Positions 1 to 8,873 are shown, counted from the stretch's first letter. The stretch: 64,000 nucleotides of DNA from Achromobacter spanius (GCF_002812705.1 NZ_CP025030.1:806001-870000), one strand, 5' to 3'. The notes: generated by a model from the sequence alone, not told the origin. Translations and numbers: made by a program.

Positions 1-4
1 CGAA

Positions 5-847
5 ATGAGTTCGCGCCAACAGGACGGCAACGCCCGTCCCATTCCCAACGCGCTGACCATCGCCGGCGTCGACCCGTCCGGCGGCGCCGGCATCCTGGCC
101 GACGTCAAGGCCATGAGCGCGCTGGGCGCCTATGGCTGCGCCATCATCGCGGCGCTGACGGCGCAGAACACCAAGGGCGTCACCGGCATCTCGGCCGTGC
201 CGCCCGCTTTCGTGGGCTTGCAGATCGACACGCTGTTCGCCGACGTGCGCATCGATGCGGTCAAGATCGGCATGCTGGGCCAGTACCCGGTGATTGAGGT
301 CGTGGCCGAGAAACTGGCCAAGTGGACCCCGGCGCATGTGGTGTTGGACCCGGTCATGGTGGCCAAAAGCGGCGACCTGCTGCTGGAGAACGACGCCGTG
401 GGCGCCATGCGCGAGGCGCTGCTGCCGCAATGCACGATGCTGACGCCCAACCTGCCCGAAGCCGGAGTGCTGCTGGAAGAACGGCCGGTGGAAACCGTCA
501 AGGAAATGCGGCGCGTGGCCGAACGCCTGCGCAACAAGCTGGCGCATTCGGGCGAACGCTGGGTGCTGGTCAAGGGCGGCCATCTGCCCGGCAACGAAAC
601 CATCGACCTGCTGCACGACGGCGACCGCATGATCGAGCTGCCCGGCCACCGCATTGAAACGGCCAATACCCACGGCACGGGCTGCACGCTGTCGGCGGCG
701 CTGGCGGCCTTGTTGCCCCAAATTGGGGACGTACCTGAGGCCGCTCGCCGCGCCAAGGCGTATCTGACCGAAGCCATCCGCCACGCCGAGCGCCTGTCGG
801 TGGGATCGGGCCACGGCCCGGTGCATCACTTCCACGCCTGGTGGTAG
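5..847 (+). CDS. thiD: Hydroxymethylpyrimidine/phosphomethylpyrimidine kinase ThiD
   Basis: Phosphorylates 4-amino-5-hydroxymethyl-2-methylpyrimidine and its monophosphate, the two kinase steps of the pyrimidine branch of thiamine synthesis in the cytosol. The 280-aa ribokinase-fold protein has the N-terminal substrate-binding stretch GVDPSGGAGILADVKAM (about residues 21-37), the DPVMVAKSGD segment (115-124) and the C-terminal anion-hole motif NTHGTGCT with the expected cysteine at residue 227. Length is normal for the family. The ATG lies four bases into the window, so no ribosome binding site can be judged and a start further upstream cannot be excluded. A strong hairpin follows the stop. 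The rest of any thi operon is not visible. Confidence 0.95.
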   Translation: MSSRQQDGNARPIPNALTIAGVDPSGGAGILADVKAMSALGAYGCAIIAALTAQNTKGVTGISAVPPAFVGLQIDTLFADVRIDAVKIGMLGQYPVIEVVAEKLAKWTPAHVVLDPVMVAKSGDLLLENDAVGAMREALLPQCTMLTPNLPEAGVLLEERPVETVKEMRRVAERLRNKLAHSGERWVLVKGGHLPGNETIDLLHDGDRMIELPGHRIETANTHGTGCTLSAALAALLPQIGDVPEAARRAKAYLTEAIRHAERLSVGSGHGPVHHFHAWW

Positions 848-882
848 GCGCGTAGACCAAGCCTGCTTTTTGCCAGAGACCT

Positions 883-915
883 CGCGGCGCTTTTCGAAGC
901 GCCGCGTTCATTTCC
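883..915 (+). terminator. Intrinsic terminator after thiD
   Basis: A perfect 10-bp stem CGCGGCGCTT / AAGCGCCGCG closes a TTCG tetraloop (893-896) and is followed by a short T-rich run. It lies about 35 nt after the thiD stop. The T tract is weak (TTCATTTCC), so strength is uncertain. Confidence 0.7.
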
Positions 916-1031
916 ACGGCCGAATTCGCGGCGCGGCCCGGCCTGAAACAGGTGCCTGCGGCGCGTGCCGTCACAGGACGCTACGAATCGGTACAATGGC
1001 CGGCTGATTCCTCTGTTTTTTCCTGACCGTC

Positions 1032-1712
1032 ATGAACGCTTCGACCCTGCCCGACGTAGAACAAGCCCGCTTCAATATGGTGGAACAGCAGATCCGCCCT
1101 TGGGACGTCCTGGACGCCAACGTGCTGCAAGCGCTGTTCGATGTGCGCCGCGAACAATTCGTTCCGCCGGCCCTGCGCGCCCTGGCGTTTTCCGACCTGG
1201 AACTGCCGCTTGAAATCAATGCGGTCAACACCCGCCAGACCATGCTCGCCCCCAAGGTCGAAGCGCGTCTGGCGCAAGAACTGCAATTGACCAAGTCCGA
1301 CTGCGTGCTGGAAATCGGCACCGGTTCCGGCTACCAGGCCGCGCTGCTGGGCTATCTGGCCCAACAGGTGACCTCGGTTGAAATCGACAGCCGCCTGGTG
1401 ACGTTCGCGCAGCAGAACCTGCAAATGAACAACGTCACCAACGTCAAGGTCGAAACCGGCGACGCCCGCAACGGCTGGGGCTCCACCGAATACGACGCCA
1501 TCCTGGTAACGGGTTCGGTGCCGGTCGTGCCGGACGCGCTGAAGTACCAATTGCGCGTGGGCGGCCGCCTGGTCGTGATCGTGGGTCAGGCTCCCGTCAT
1601 GACGGCCTGTCGCATCACCCGCACCACCGCCGCCAGCTTCGAAACGGTGAACCTGTTCGAAACCCTGATCAAGCCGCTGCGCGGCGTTGCGGTGTCGCAG
1701 TTCAAGTTCTAA
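1032..1712 (+). CDS. Protein-L-isoaspartate O-methyltransferase-like protein
   Basis: A cytosolic SAM-dependent methyltransferase of the Pcm family, which repairs isoaspartyl residues in aged proteins. The 226-aa protein has the SAM-binding motif VLEIGTGSGYQAALL at residues 92-106 and an acidic residue ending the second strand (VEIDSRL). The N-terminal region EQQIRPWDVLDANVL is typical of the shorter Pcm paralogue found just upstream of tolC-like genes in Burkholderiales; that placement is recalled knowledge. A TACAAT box at 992-997 could be its -10 element, with no convincing -35. The tolC-like gene follows after 79 nt on the same strand, so co-transcription is possible. True isoaspartate activity is an inference. 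Confidence 0.85.
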   Translation: MNASTLPDVEQARFNMVEQQIRPWDVLDANVLQALFDVRREQFVPPALRALAFSDLELPLEINAVNTRQTMLAPKVEARLAQELQLTKSDCVLEIGTGSGYQAALLGYLAQQVTSVEIDSRLVTFAQQNLQMNNVTNVKVETGDARNGWGSTEYDAILVTGSVPVVPDALKYQLRVGGRLVVIVGQAPVMTACRITRTTAASFETVNLFETLIKPLRGVAVSQFKF

Positions 1713-1791
1713 ACCCTCTCCCTGCCGCCCCGCGCCCGCCCTGCATCGGGGCCAGCGCATTCCGGGGCGGCCCGGCGTATCGTTGAAAATC

Positions 1792-3123
1792 ATGCGCGTC
1801 CGACTGCTTACGGCTTTACTGGTATTTACCTGCGCCGCAAGCGTCGGGCCGTCACCCGCGTTCGCGCAGAACCTGATCCAGGTCTGGCAAGCCGCGCTGG
1901 GCAATGACCCGACCTACGCCGCCGCCCGCGCCAACTATCGCGCCGGGCTGGAAAAAGAACCCCAAGCCCGTTCGCTGCTGCTGCCGCTGATCACGGCGGA
2001 AGCCGGCGGCGCCTACCAGGAAACGCGCAGCACGCGCGGCCTGGGCGTGTCGTATAGCGGCGGGCGCGGCGTCTGGGATCTGGCGCTGACCCAGCCTCTG
2101 TTTGATTGGGGCCGCTGGCAGAACTACGAACAGTCCAAGCTGATCGTTGCCGATGTCGAGGTGCAACTACAGCAGGCCTATCAAGACTTGCTGCTGCGCG
2201 TGGCCGATGCGTATTTCAATGTGCTTTATGCGCAAGACGCGCTGACCGCCACCGAGGCCGAGAAGGCCGCCGTGGCCGGGCAGTTGGAGTCGGCGAAGCG
2301 CAATTTCGAGCTGGGCAATTCCACGGTCACCGACACGTATGAAGCGCAGGCGCGCTACGACCTGGTGGTGGCGCAGGAACTGCGCCTGCAGAACGATCTG
2401 GACGTGCGCCGCGACGAGCTCGCCAAGATCATCGGCTCACCGCCTGGCGCGCTGGCCGAGCTGCCCTACGGCGTGCAATTGCCCGCGCCCCAACCCGCGC
2501 GCGTCAACGACTGGAGCACGCAAGCCGAGTCGTCCAGCCTGGAAGTGCTGCGCGCGCAGCTGCTGACCCGCATCGCGGGGCGAGAGATCCAGATCGCCAA
2601 GAGCGGCCACTACCCCAGCCTGAACCTGCGCGCCACCAGCGGCAGCGCCAGCGACGCGGTCATGCGCAATGCCGCGCCGGGCAAGCCGATCGACAACACG
2701 GTGGGCGTGGTGCTGTCCATTCCGCTGTATTCGGGTGGCGGCGTGTCGTCGCAAGTGACCGAAAAGGTGCAGTTGGAACAGAAGGCCCGGCACGACTTCG
2801 AAACCGCGCGCCGGCAAGCCATTCAGGCCGCGCGGCAGTATTACACCGGCGTGACGAGTGGGCTGGCACGTATCCAGGCGCTGGAAGCGGGCGAGAAGTC
2901 CAGCCGGGCGGCGGTGGAAGCCAACCGCACGGGCTACGAAGTGGGCGTGCGTATCAATTTGGATGTGTTGAACGCGCAGCAACAGCTTTATGCCACGCAA
3001 CGGGATCTGGCGCTGGCGAGGTACAGCACGGTGTTGTCGGGATTGAGGTTGAAGGCAACCAGCGGGATTTTGGCCGAGACGGATCTGGAAGCGATCAATC
3101 GGTTGTTGCGGGAACCGCGGTGA
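1792..3123 (+). CDS. tolC: TolC family outer membrane efflux channel
   Basis: Outer-membrane and periplasmic tunnel protein that works with type I secretion systems and tripartite drug efflux pumps. The reading frame is open from 1687, but the ATG at 1792 is preferred because it begins a clean signal peptide, MRVRLLTALLVFTCAASVGP with an AFAQ cleavage region, giving 443 aa, the usual TolC size. The mature part shows the duplicated outer membrane efflux protein repeat, with long helical stretches (for example AEKAAVAGQLESAKRNFELG) and the second-repeat counterpart AVEANRTGYEVGVRINLDVL near the C-terminus. No inner-membrane pump or adaptor gene is adjacent, so the partner is unknown. The gene is convergent with hldE across a repeat-rich junction. 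Confidence 0.9.
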   Translation: MRVRLLTALLVFTCAASVGPSPAFAQNLIQVWQAALGNDPTYAAARANYRAGLEKEPQARSLLLPLITAEAGGAYQETRSTRGLGVSYSGGRGVWDLALTQPLFDWGRWQNYEQSKLIVADVEVQLQQAYQDLLLRVADAYFNVLYAQDALTATEAEKAAVAGQLESAKRNFELGNSTVTDTYEAQARYDLVVAQELRLQNDLDVRRDELAKIIGSPPGALAELPYGVQLPAPQPARVNDWSTQAESSSLEVLRAQLLTRIAGREIQIAKSGHYPSLNLRATSGSASDAVMRNAAPGKPIDNTVGVVLSIPLYSGGGVSSQVTEKVQLEQKARHDFETARRQAIQAARQYYTGVTSGLARIQALEAGEKSSRAAVEANRTGYEVGVRINLDVLNAQQQLYATQRDLALARYSTVLSGLRLKATSGILAETDLEAINRLLREPR

Positions 3124-3134
3124 GGGGGTGATAG

Positions 3135-3426
3135 GTTACGCGCGGTGGGCGTTGGGTCGTTCATGACCGATGTGCCGCGCTTCACCCATCCTACGCATCA
3201 AGGACAGGATGCCCCGCTCGTAGGATGGGTGAAGCGCGCGATACCCGCCGCAAGAACCCGGCCGAACATCGCGCGGACGTTGCTGATGGGTTACGCGCGA
3301 CAGGCGCCAGTTTTCGCGGGTAGGCAGTGCCGCGCTTCACCCATCCTACGTCAAGGACAGGATGCCCCGGCCGTAGGATGGGTGAAGCGCGCGATACCCG
3401 TCGCAAGAACCCGGCCGAAGATCGCG
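3135..3426. repeat. GTAG/REP-like repeat cluster A (four half-units, last split by IS)
   Basis: This 300-nt gap between tolC and the IS element has no gene. It holds alternating reverse and forward copies of a palindromic unit. The inner arms CGCGCTTCACCCATCCTACG (3176-3195) and its exact complement (3219-3238) form one 20-bp inverted pair. A second identical pair lies at 3331-3350 and 3372-3391. Forward units continue through CAAGAACCCGGCCG to a CGCG(C/T)AACCCATC end. The fourth unit is interrupted by the IS insertion after 3426 and resumes at 4712. The same unit recurs near 20059, 50780 and 57787. Confidence 0.85.
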
Positions 3427-4711
3427 TGTATGGACCGGGGACATGGGTGACACATGTTCGGGGACATGGGTAACACATAGGTTTTTATCCTATTGGCGTG
3501 CTCTGAGGTCGATCTGTTGAACAATTTTGTACAGGAAGACGACATCAAGCACGCCGTCTTGCGAGGAGGGTCTGACCGCGACAGGCAGACCCGCCATTCC
3601 CTCTCCGACGAAGACGACGCGTCCGTTCACAATGATCTGCCCTTTGGTCCTGACCTTGAGCACTCGATCGCCCGGCTCGTATTCGATCGGAGGCAACGAG
3701 GCAGGATAGCGACGAGGGCTAGGTCTATATCTCGACAGGGGCGGCATCTGCCCCAACGCCTGGTGGGGCCGGACGTGGTTGTACTGTTCACGCCACTGAT
3801 CCATGGCTTGCTGGCAGTCCAGCAGACTGCTAAACCCCCGGGCCTGGATCAACTCGCGCTTGAGCGTTCGATGCAGGCGTTCTAGCTTGCCTTGGGTTTG
3901 CGGGTGGCGAGGGCGACTGTGGCTGATACGCACACCCAGCCGCATGAGCCAAACCTCCAGGCCTGTCAGCCCCAGGCCGCGCACCGATGCCCAGGATGGG
4001 CCGTTGTCCGCGGTGATCCGTTCGGGCAATCCGTAACGGCGAAATACGGCCTTCAGGTGCTGCTGCACGGTTTTGCTGCGCTCATCGCCACAAGCCTGGA
4101 TGCACAGGGCGTAGCGTGAGTGATCGTCCAATAGCGTCAGCGGATGGCACCGTCCCTGACGCGCGTCGGTCAGGGCAAAGTGCCCCTTGAAGTCCATCTG
4201 CCACAACAGGTTTGGCGCCTCATGCTCAAAGCGCTGGTTCGCCAGCCCGGCGTTCGAGTCCTCGCCTTGGACCCGATAGCCATGTCGTCGCAAAATTGCC
4301 GAGATGGTACTGGGCGCGGGCGCCGTAGTCGGCCCAAGCAGCGCCCGCAACTTGCGAGGCCCCCAGTACGGGTAACGCTTGTGCAGGTCGATCACCTGCG
4401 CTTCGATTTGCTCACACGTGCGCCCAGGACTATTGCCTGGCCTGCGAGACAGATCTTGCAACCCAGCCTGGCCGTTCTGCTCGTAGCGGCCCAACCACTT
4501 GTATGCGGTCTTGGCGCTGATATCGAAACGCCGGCAAAGCTCCCGCACATTGCTGCCCGGTTGCAGGGCAAGCTGAACGAACTCCATTCGGCAGGACATA
4601 AGGCTTGACTCCTTCCACGGCATCGCTCGCTCCTAAAAACGACCATACCGTGATGCTAGAAGTGTTACCTATGTCCCCGAACACCCGTTACCCATGTCCC
4701 CGGGCCATACA
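3427..4711 (-). mobile_element. IS481-family insertion sequence, copy 1
   Basis: A complete 1285-bp element bounded by TGTATGG and CCATACA. The imperfect terminal inverted repeats extend about 50 bp (TGTATGGMCCGGGGACATGG and onward, with internal GGGGACATGGGTAACAC-type blocks repeated twice at each end). It is flanked by a 6-bp direct target duplication ATCGCG at 3421-3426 and 4712-4717, so the insertion appears as a simple, unrearranged event. It carries one transposase gene on the minus strand. Copy 2 at 20198-21482 has the same length and orientation, and I count about five base differences between them, implying recent spread. Confidence 0.93.
3490..4623 (-). CDS. IS481-family DDE transposase (copy 1)
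   Basis: Catalyses transposition of the surrounding element. The 377-aa protein has an N-terminal helix-turn-helix region (about 12-60, CRRFDISAKTAYKWLGRYEQ), then an integrase-type catalytic core with the DDE residues visible as WQMD (Asp144), TADNG (Asp206) and GKLERLH (Glu248). The C-terminal tail contains LPPIEYEPGDRVLKVRTKGQ. Length and uninterrupted frame indicate an intact enzyme. The chosen ATG at 4623 lies just inside the right inverted repeat with GAGCGAGCGATG-like sequence upstream; a second Met at codon 9 is possible. Confidence 0.93.
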   Translation of the reverse strand: MPWKESSLMSCRMEFVQLALQPGSNVRELCRRFDISAKTAYKWLGRYEQNGQAGLQDLSRRPGNSPGRTCEQIEAQVIDLHKRYPYWGPRKLRALLGPTTAPAPSTISAILRRHGYRVQGEDSNAGLANQRFEHEAPNLLWQMDFKGHFALTDARQGRCHPLTLLDDHSRYALCIQACGDERSKTVQQHLKAVFRRYGLPERITADNGPSWASVRGLGLTGLEVWLMRLGVRISHSRPRHPQTQGKLERLHRTLKRELIQARGFSSLLDCQQAMDQWREQYNHVRPHQALGQMPPLSRYRPSPRRYPASLPPIEYEPGDRVLKVRTKGQIIVNGRVVFVGEGMAGLPVAVRPSSQDGVLDVVFLYKIVQQIDLRARQ

Positions 4712-4730
4712 ATCGCGCGTAACCCATCAG
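4712..4730. repeat. Right-hand remainder of the split repeat unit in cluster A
   Basis: The sequence ATCGCGCGTAACCCATCAG begins with the right copy of the IS target duplication and then completes the forward repeat unit interrupted at 3426. Joining 3426 to 4718 regenerates a normal CGCGCGTAACCCATC unit end, which supports the inferred pre-insertion sequence. Confidence 0.8.
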
Positions 4731-4740
4731 CTTCCCGCGC

Positions 4741-4766
4741 AAAAAGATGCGGCCCTTGAGCCGCAT
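4741..4766 (-). terminator. Intrinsic terminator of hldE
   Basis: Reading the minus strand, a perfect 7-bp stem ATGCGGC / GCCGCAT with a 6-nt loop is followed directly by a U run (AAAAA at 4741-4745 on the plus strand). It starts 5 nt after the hldE stop. Confidence 0.8.
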
Positions 4767-4771
4767 GTTTG

Positions 4772-5260
4772 TCAGCCACCCTGGATCTTCTTCACCAGCG
4801 CCGTCGTGGACCGTTCAAATTCAAACGGGATCGCCACCGCGCGGCCGCCCCAGCTTTTTACCAGCGCCGTTTCCGGCAGCGTTTCCATGTCGTAGTCGCC
4901 GCCCTTGACGATCAGGTCGGGCTTGATCTCGCCGATCAAGGCTTCGGGCGTGTCTTCATGGAACGACGTGACCACGGTCACGCAGCCCAGCGCGGCCAGC
5001 AGCGCGGCGCGGTCTTCCATGCGATTTAACGGGCGTTCGGCGCCCTTGCCCAGGCGGCGCACCGACTCGTCGGTGTTCACTGCCACCACCAGCGTCGCGC
5101 CCAACTGGGCGGCCTGGTCCAGATACGTGGCATGGCCGCGATGCAGGATGTCGAAGACGCCGTTGGTGAATACCAGCGGCCGCGGCAGACGGCCAGCGGC
5201 GACGGCAGCGACGCATTCGTCGCGGGACAGGACTTTGGATTCAAAACGGGCGGCGGACAT
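4772..5260 (-). CDS. hldE/rfaE2: D-glycero-beta-D-manno-heptose 1-phosphate adenylyltransferase
   Basis: Transfers AMP from ATP to heptose 1-phosphate, giving ADP-heptose for the lipopolysaccharide inner core. The 162-aa protein corresponds to the C-terminal domain of bifunctional HldE and is a stand-alone cytidylyltransferase-like protein, as in many Burkholderiales. The nucleotide-binding signature NGVFDILHRGH lies at about 33-43 and the second signature FERSTTALVKKI is near the C-terminus. The ATG at 5260 is preferred over an in-frame ATG at 5281 because a TATAAT box lies at 5272-5267 (minus strand), between the two. With that box, transcription would begin at about the ATG itself, and no ribosome binding site is visible, so a leaderless mRNA is possible. 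The kinase half (HldA/RfaE1) is not in the window. Confidence 0.92.
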   Translation of the reverse strand: MSAARFESKVLSRDECVAAVAAGRLPRPLVFTNGVFDILHRGHATYLDQAAQLGATLVVAVNTDESVRRLGKGAERPLNRMEDRAALLAALGCVTVVTSFHEDTPEALIGEIKPDLIVKGGDYDMETLPETALVKSWGGRAVAIPFEFERSTTALVKKIQGG

Positions 5261-5266
5261 GCGGCG

Positions 5267-5272
5267 ATTATA
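5267..5272 (-). promoter_or_regulatory. Putative -10 element (TATAAT) of hldE
   Basis: A consensus TATAAT hexamer on the minus strand ends 6 nt before the hldE ATG at 5260. A weak TTCTTG lies 16 nt upstream as a possible -35. The usual -10 to start distance places initiation on or next to the A of the ATG. Confidence 0.5.
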
Positions 5273-5421
5273 TCCGCGCATCCGCCGCCAAGAAGCAGCA
5301 TCCCCGGGGGCTCTCCGGCGAGCTTTCCGGGCAGCATCTCGGCATCATTCCCGGCAGCATCCCGAGCATCATCCCCCGCAACACGGCAGGCGGCCCAGAG
5401 CAGCCCGCCGCCCGAGAAATA

Positions 5422-6300
5422 TCAGGCGCCGCCCAGGATGATCTTCTTTTCCTTGGGTACGATCAGCGCCGTCATTTCCTTGCGGTAGCGATTCAGGTCC
5501 TTCACGGTTTCGAAGCTGCGATCCATCAGCTTGGACAAAATGTGCAGGATGCGGCTGGCGACCTTTTGTTCCCAGATGCCGTCAAAGCGGATCTGCGTGT
5601 CCAGCCAGTGCTCCAGCCAGCCCGGCTCCGGCAGGCGCGATTGCACCGTGTCGTTGGGGAACAGGTCTTTGTTCACGTGCAGGTTGGTCGGGTGCAGCGC
5701 CTGCTGCGTGCGGCCGGCCGAGGCCATCAGCACGCCGATCTTCGAGAACGCCAGACGGGCCTGCTCGCTGGTGTCCTGGCCACGGTCATGCAGCGCGCGG
5801 CGCATGTATTGCAGGTACGCGCCGGCATGGCGGGCTTCGTCTTGCGCCACGGTCTTGTAGATGGCCTTGATGACCGGTTCCGTGTGCCATTCGGCGGCAC
5901 GGCGATACCAGTGGTTCAGGCGGATCTCGCCGCAGAAGTGCAGCATCAGCGTTTCAAGTTCCGGCGCGGCGTCGAACTCGAAGCGCACGTTGTGCAGCTC
6001 TTCTTCAGTGGGAACCAGGTCCGGGCGGAAGCGGCGCAGGTATTCGATCAGCACCAGCGAATGCTTCTGTTCTTCAAAGAACCACACCGACATGAATGCG
6101 CAGAAGTCGCTGTCGCCGCGGTTGTCGCGCAGGAACATCTCCGTGGCCGGCAGTGCCGCCCATTCGGTGATGGCGTTCATCTTGATGGTTTGCGCCTGCT
6201 CGTCAGAGAGCTTGCTGCGATCGAAATCCCCCCAGGGGATGTCGTGAGCCATGTTCCAGCGCACCGCTTCCATGGTCTTGAAGAGTTCAGGATAAAGCAT
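5422..6300 (-). CDS. Ferritin-like diiron protein
   Basis: Probably a soluble diiron oxygenase or oxidase of the ferritin-like superfamily, distantly like acyl-ACP desaturases; substrate unknown. The 292-aa helical protein has two ExxH motifs, EEQKH (Glu77, His80) and DEARH (Glu155, His158), with candidate carboxylate ligands Glu46 (ITEW) and Glu125 (GEIRLNHW), the standard four-helix diiron spacing. The start at 6300 is chosen because AAGGGCAG lies 6-8 nt upstream; the frame is open further out but lacks a better site. It is separated by 180 nt from ubiB upstream and 161 nt from hldE downstream, so it is probably transcribed alone. No signal peptide is seen. Confidence 0.75.
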   Translation of the reverse strand: MLYPELFKTMEAVRWNMAHDIPWGDFDRSKLSDEQAQTIKMNAITEWAALPATEMFLRDNRGDSDFCAFMSVWFFEEQKHSLVLIEYLRRFRPDLVPTEEELHNVRFEFDAAPELETLMLHFCGEIRLNHWYRRAAEWHTEPVIKAIYKTVAQDEARHAGAYLQYMRRALHDRGQDTSEQARLAFSKIGVLMASAGRTQQALHPTNLHVNKDLFPNDTVQSRLPEPGWLEHWLDTQIRFDGIWEQKVASRILHILSKLMDRSFETVKDLNRYRKEMTALIVPKEKKIILGGA

Positions 6301-6480
6301 GGTCTGCCCTTGTATTCGTCCCGCTTGTGGGGCGATAGAAATTAATGAATGGCGCGCGCGTCTTGTCGGCGTGACGCTGCATTCATCCACCGCAGCGCTA
6401 TTTTTCGCCGTTTCCCGCGAAGCTATGATGACCGTTTCATGAATGAAACATGACAGCGTTCGTCTAGATCATCGCGCCGC

Positions 6481-8034
6481 CTACCGGGTCAAGGCCCATA
6501 TTGCGACCCCGATCGCAAGAGCCACTACCCCAACCAGCGCTGCAACCAGCCGGTTGTTCTGTTCCTGGGCGCGCCGCAAATGAATCATCTCGGCCAGCAG
6601 CGCCGGCGAGACGTTCGGACGGCTCAGGTGGTCATGAACCAGCCTGGGCAAAGCGGGCAGCATTTGCGACCACTGCGCGGCTTCTTTTTCCAGGCTTTGG
6701 CGCAAGCCCTTGAATCCGACACGCTGGCGCATCCAGCGTTCCAGATAGGGCTTGGCCGTCTTCCAGAGGTCCAGGTCGGGGTCGAGCTGACGGCCCAATC
6801 CCTCGACGTTCAGCAAGGTCTTTTGCAGCAAGACCAGTTGCGGCTGGATCTCTACATTGAACCGACGCGACGTCTGGAACAGGCGAAGCAGAACCTGCCC
6901 CAGCGAGATCTCGGACAGCGGCCGGTCAAAGTACGGTTCGCAGACGGCGCGCACGGCGCCCTCCAGTTCTTCTTCGCGCGTATCCGCGGGCACCCACCCG
7001 GATTCGATGTGCAACTGCGCCACACGCCGGTAATCGCGGTGGAAGAAGGCCAGGAAATTCTGCGCCAGATAGTTTTTGTCGAACTCGGACAGCGAGCCCA
7101 CGATGCCGAAGTCCAGCGCGATGTAGCTGCCGAGCGTGTCGGGGCGATCCGACACATAGATGTTGCCCGGGTGCATGTCGGCGTGGAAGAAGCCGTCGGT
7201 GAACACCTGCGTGAAGAAAATCTCCACCCCCGTGCGCGCCAGCGTCGGGATGTCGATACCCGCCTCGCGCATGCGCTGCACCTGGCCCACCGGCATGCCG
7301 TACATGCGTTGCATCGTGAACACGGTGGATGCCGTGTATTCCCAGATCACCTCGGGCACGATCAGCATGTCGCCCCGGCCGGATTCCGGGCCGAAATTGC
7401 GGCGCAACTGGCTGCAGTTGGACGCTTCGCGCACCAGGTCCAGTTCGTCGTGCAGGTATTTGTCGAATTCGGCCACGACTTCGCGCGGCTTCAGGCGGCG
7501 CCCGTCGGCGCCCAGGCGCTCGATGATGCGCGCCACGATCTTCAGCAGCGACAGGTCTTTTTCGATGATGCCCAGCATGCCGGGCCGCAGCACTTTCACG
7601 GCAACCTCGCGGCCGTCGTGCAGCACGGCGAAGTGCACCTGCGCGATCGACGCCGACGCCACCGGGTCCACGTCGAACTGCGCGAACAGCTTTTCGGGCG
7701 GCGCGCCCAGCGCGGCCTCGATGCAGGCCGCGGCCTGTGCCGACGGGAACGGCGGCACGCGGTCTTGCAGCAGGGCGAGTTCGTCGGCGATATCAGCGGG
7801 GATCAGGTCGCGCCGGGTGGACAGCACCTGGCCGAACTTCACAAAGATGGGGCCCAGCGACTCCAGCGCCAGCCGCAGGCGCTGCCCACGGGGCTGGCGC
7901 GGGCGCGTACCCAGGCGGATGACGCGCAACAGGCAGGTGGCCAGCGGGTGGTTCAGGCTGGACAGGACCAGCTCGTCCAGGCCATAGCGCAGGGATACGA
8001 CGATGATGCGAAGCAGGCGCAGCAGCGGAAACAT
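6481..8034 (-). CDS. ubiB: Ubiquinone biosynthesis regulatory protein kinase UbiB
   Basis: ABC1/ADCK-family atypical kinase-like ATPase needed for the ring hydroxylation stages of ubiquinone synthesis. The 517-aa protein shows the family KxGQ motif (FVKFGQ, Lys66-Gln69) and the metal-binding ALDFGIVG motif in the second half. The C-terminal hydrophobic region ([20 protein letters not shown], about 495-514) would anchor it in the inner membrane. Length is close to other UbiB proteins. The start codon is 3 nt after the ubiJ stop, so the two are co-transcribed, and UbiJ and UbiB are known to act together in aerobic ubiquinone assembly. Confidence 0.95.
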   Translation of the reverse strand: MFPLLRLLRIIVVSLRYGLDELVLSSLNHPLATCLLRVIRLGTRPRQPRGQRLRLALESLGPIFVKFGQVLSTRRDLIPADIADELALLQDRVPPFPSAQAAACIEAALGAPPEKLFAQFDVDPVASASIAQVHFAVLHDGREVAVKVLRPGMLGIIEKDLSLLKIVARIIERLGADGRRLKPREVVAEFDKYLHDELDLVREASNCSQLRRNFGPESGRGDMLIVPEVIWEYTASTVFTMQRMYGMPVGQVQRMREAGIDIPTLARTGVEIFFTQVFTDGFFHADMHPGNIYVSDRPDTLGSYIALDFGIVGSLSEFDKNYLAQNFLAFFHRDYRRVAQLHIESGWVPADTREEELEGAVRAVCEPYFDRPLSEISLGQVLLRLFQTSRRFNVEIQPQLVLLQKTLLNVEGLGRQLDPDLDLWKTAKPYLERWMRQRVGFKGLRQSLEKEAAQWSQMLPALPRLVHDHLSRPNVSPALLAEMIHLRRAQEQNNRLVAALVGVVALAIGVAIWALTR

Positions 8035-8037
8035 GGA

Positions 8038-8685
8038 TCAGGCACCCCGCTTTGCACTGGCGGAAGCCAGACGGGTTTGCAGCGCGCCGGCCGAACGCGC
8101 CAGCGCCTCTGCGCGCGTGTTCAGCTCGGCCAGGTCCAGACGCCATTGCTCCAGCGCGGGGCGGCCCACCAGCACGCCGCTTTCTTCGGCCAGGTATTCG
8201 GACACGTTTTCGGCCAGCCGCTTGCTGGCCGTGCGCGCGCCGTCGGCTGCCGCGCGCGCGCCACCCACGATACGCAGGGCGGCGATATCGCCCACCACGC
8301 GGGCCAGCGCGTCTTCGGGATCCCAGCGCAACTGCTTGGACAGGTCAGCCACCACCTGCGCCAGGGCGGCGTCGCCCGAGATATGCGTGGCTTCAGCGAA
8401 ATCAGGGGCTTCGCGATCACCACCCAAGGCGCCGAGGCGAGGCAAGGGCAGTTTTTCAGGGGCGACCGTCAAGGTCACGTCGGGCACCACGGCCGGGTCT
8501 GCTTGCGCGGCCAGCCCTTCGCTGTCGATCGTCAAGGCCAACGTAAAGGCGCCCAGCGCAAAACGCACGGTCTTGCCCGCGTGCTTTGCCAGACGCTCGC
8601 GCGCCCAGTCCTCGCGCCGCAACAAGGCGTTGAGCGCGCTGACAGCCATTCGCGAGGGGGTGGGCAGGAACGAAAAAGGCAGCAT
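8038..8685 (-). CDS. ubiJ: Ubiquinone biosynthesis accessory factor UbiJ (SCP2-like)
   Basis: Lipid-binding scaffold of the ubiquinone assembly complex. The 215-aa product starts with a hydrophobic N-terminus (MLPFSFLPTPSRMAVSALNALL) and an SCP2-type sterol-carrier fold (about 30-100, with VRFALGAFTLALTIDSEG), then a charged helical C-terminal part likely to be a coiled coil (LDLAELNTRAEALARSAGAL). The ATG at 8685 is used; a TTG four codons upstream (8697) is an alternative and neither has a strong ribosome binding site. It directly precedes ubiB with a 3-nt gap. A terminator at 8786-8812 isolates it from the Tim44-like gene upstream, so it probably has its own promoter between 8698 and 8785. 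Confidence 0.85.
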   Translation of the reverse strand: MLPFSFLPTPSRMAVSALNALLRREDWARERLAKHAGKTVRFALGAFTLALTIDSEGLAAQADPAVVPDVTLTVAPEKLPLPRLGALGGDREAPDFAEATHISGDAALAQVVADLSKQLRWDPEDALARVVGDIAALRIVGGARAAADGARTASKRLAENVSEYLAEESGVLVGRPALEQWRLDLAELNTRAEALARSAGALQTRLASASAKRGA

Positions 8686-8785
8686 GACGGTGTGCAACGA
8701 CCCGGTAGCCGGGGTTGCCGAAATTAGTGGGTAAATCGGGAGTGTAACGGGTTAGATGCGAGCGCGTTTCACGCAGCGGGACAAG

Positions 8786-8812
8786 GAAAAACCGGCCCAT
8801 CTAGGGCCGGTT
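8786..8812 (-). terminator. Intrinsic terminator after the Tim44-like gene
   Basis: On the minus strand a perfect 9-bp stem AACCGGCCC / GGGCCGGTT with a 5-nt loop runs into a T tract (AAAAA at 8786-8790 on the plus strand). It lies about 60 nt after the Tim44-like stop at 8874 and before ubiJ. Confidence 0.85.
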
Positions 8813-8873
8813 CTATCGGATGCCGGGTGGCATCCTTCAGCAGAGGACAGGGTCAACCCCGGCCAAGCAGCGT

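Noticed and set aside
3145..3450. Short open frames rich in ASPILR and GWVKR-type peptides
   Set aside because: They are translations of the palindromic repeat units; similar peptides recur at every repeat locus in several frames.
6580..8727. A 715-codon open frame on the plus strand
   Set aside because: Antisense to ubiB and ubiJ; composition is His/Gln/Arg-rich low complexity and no motif is seen.
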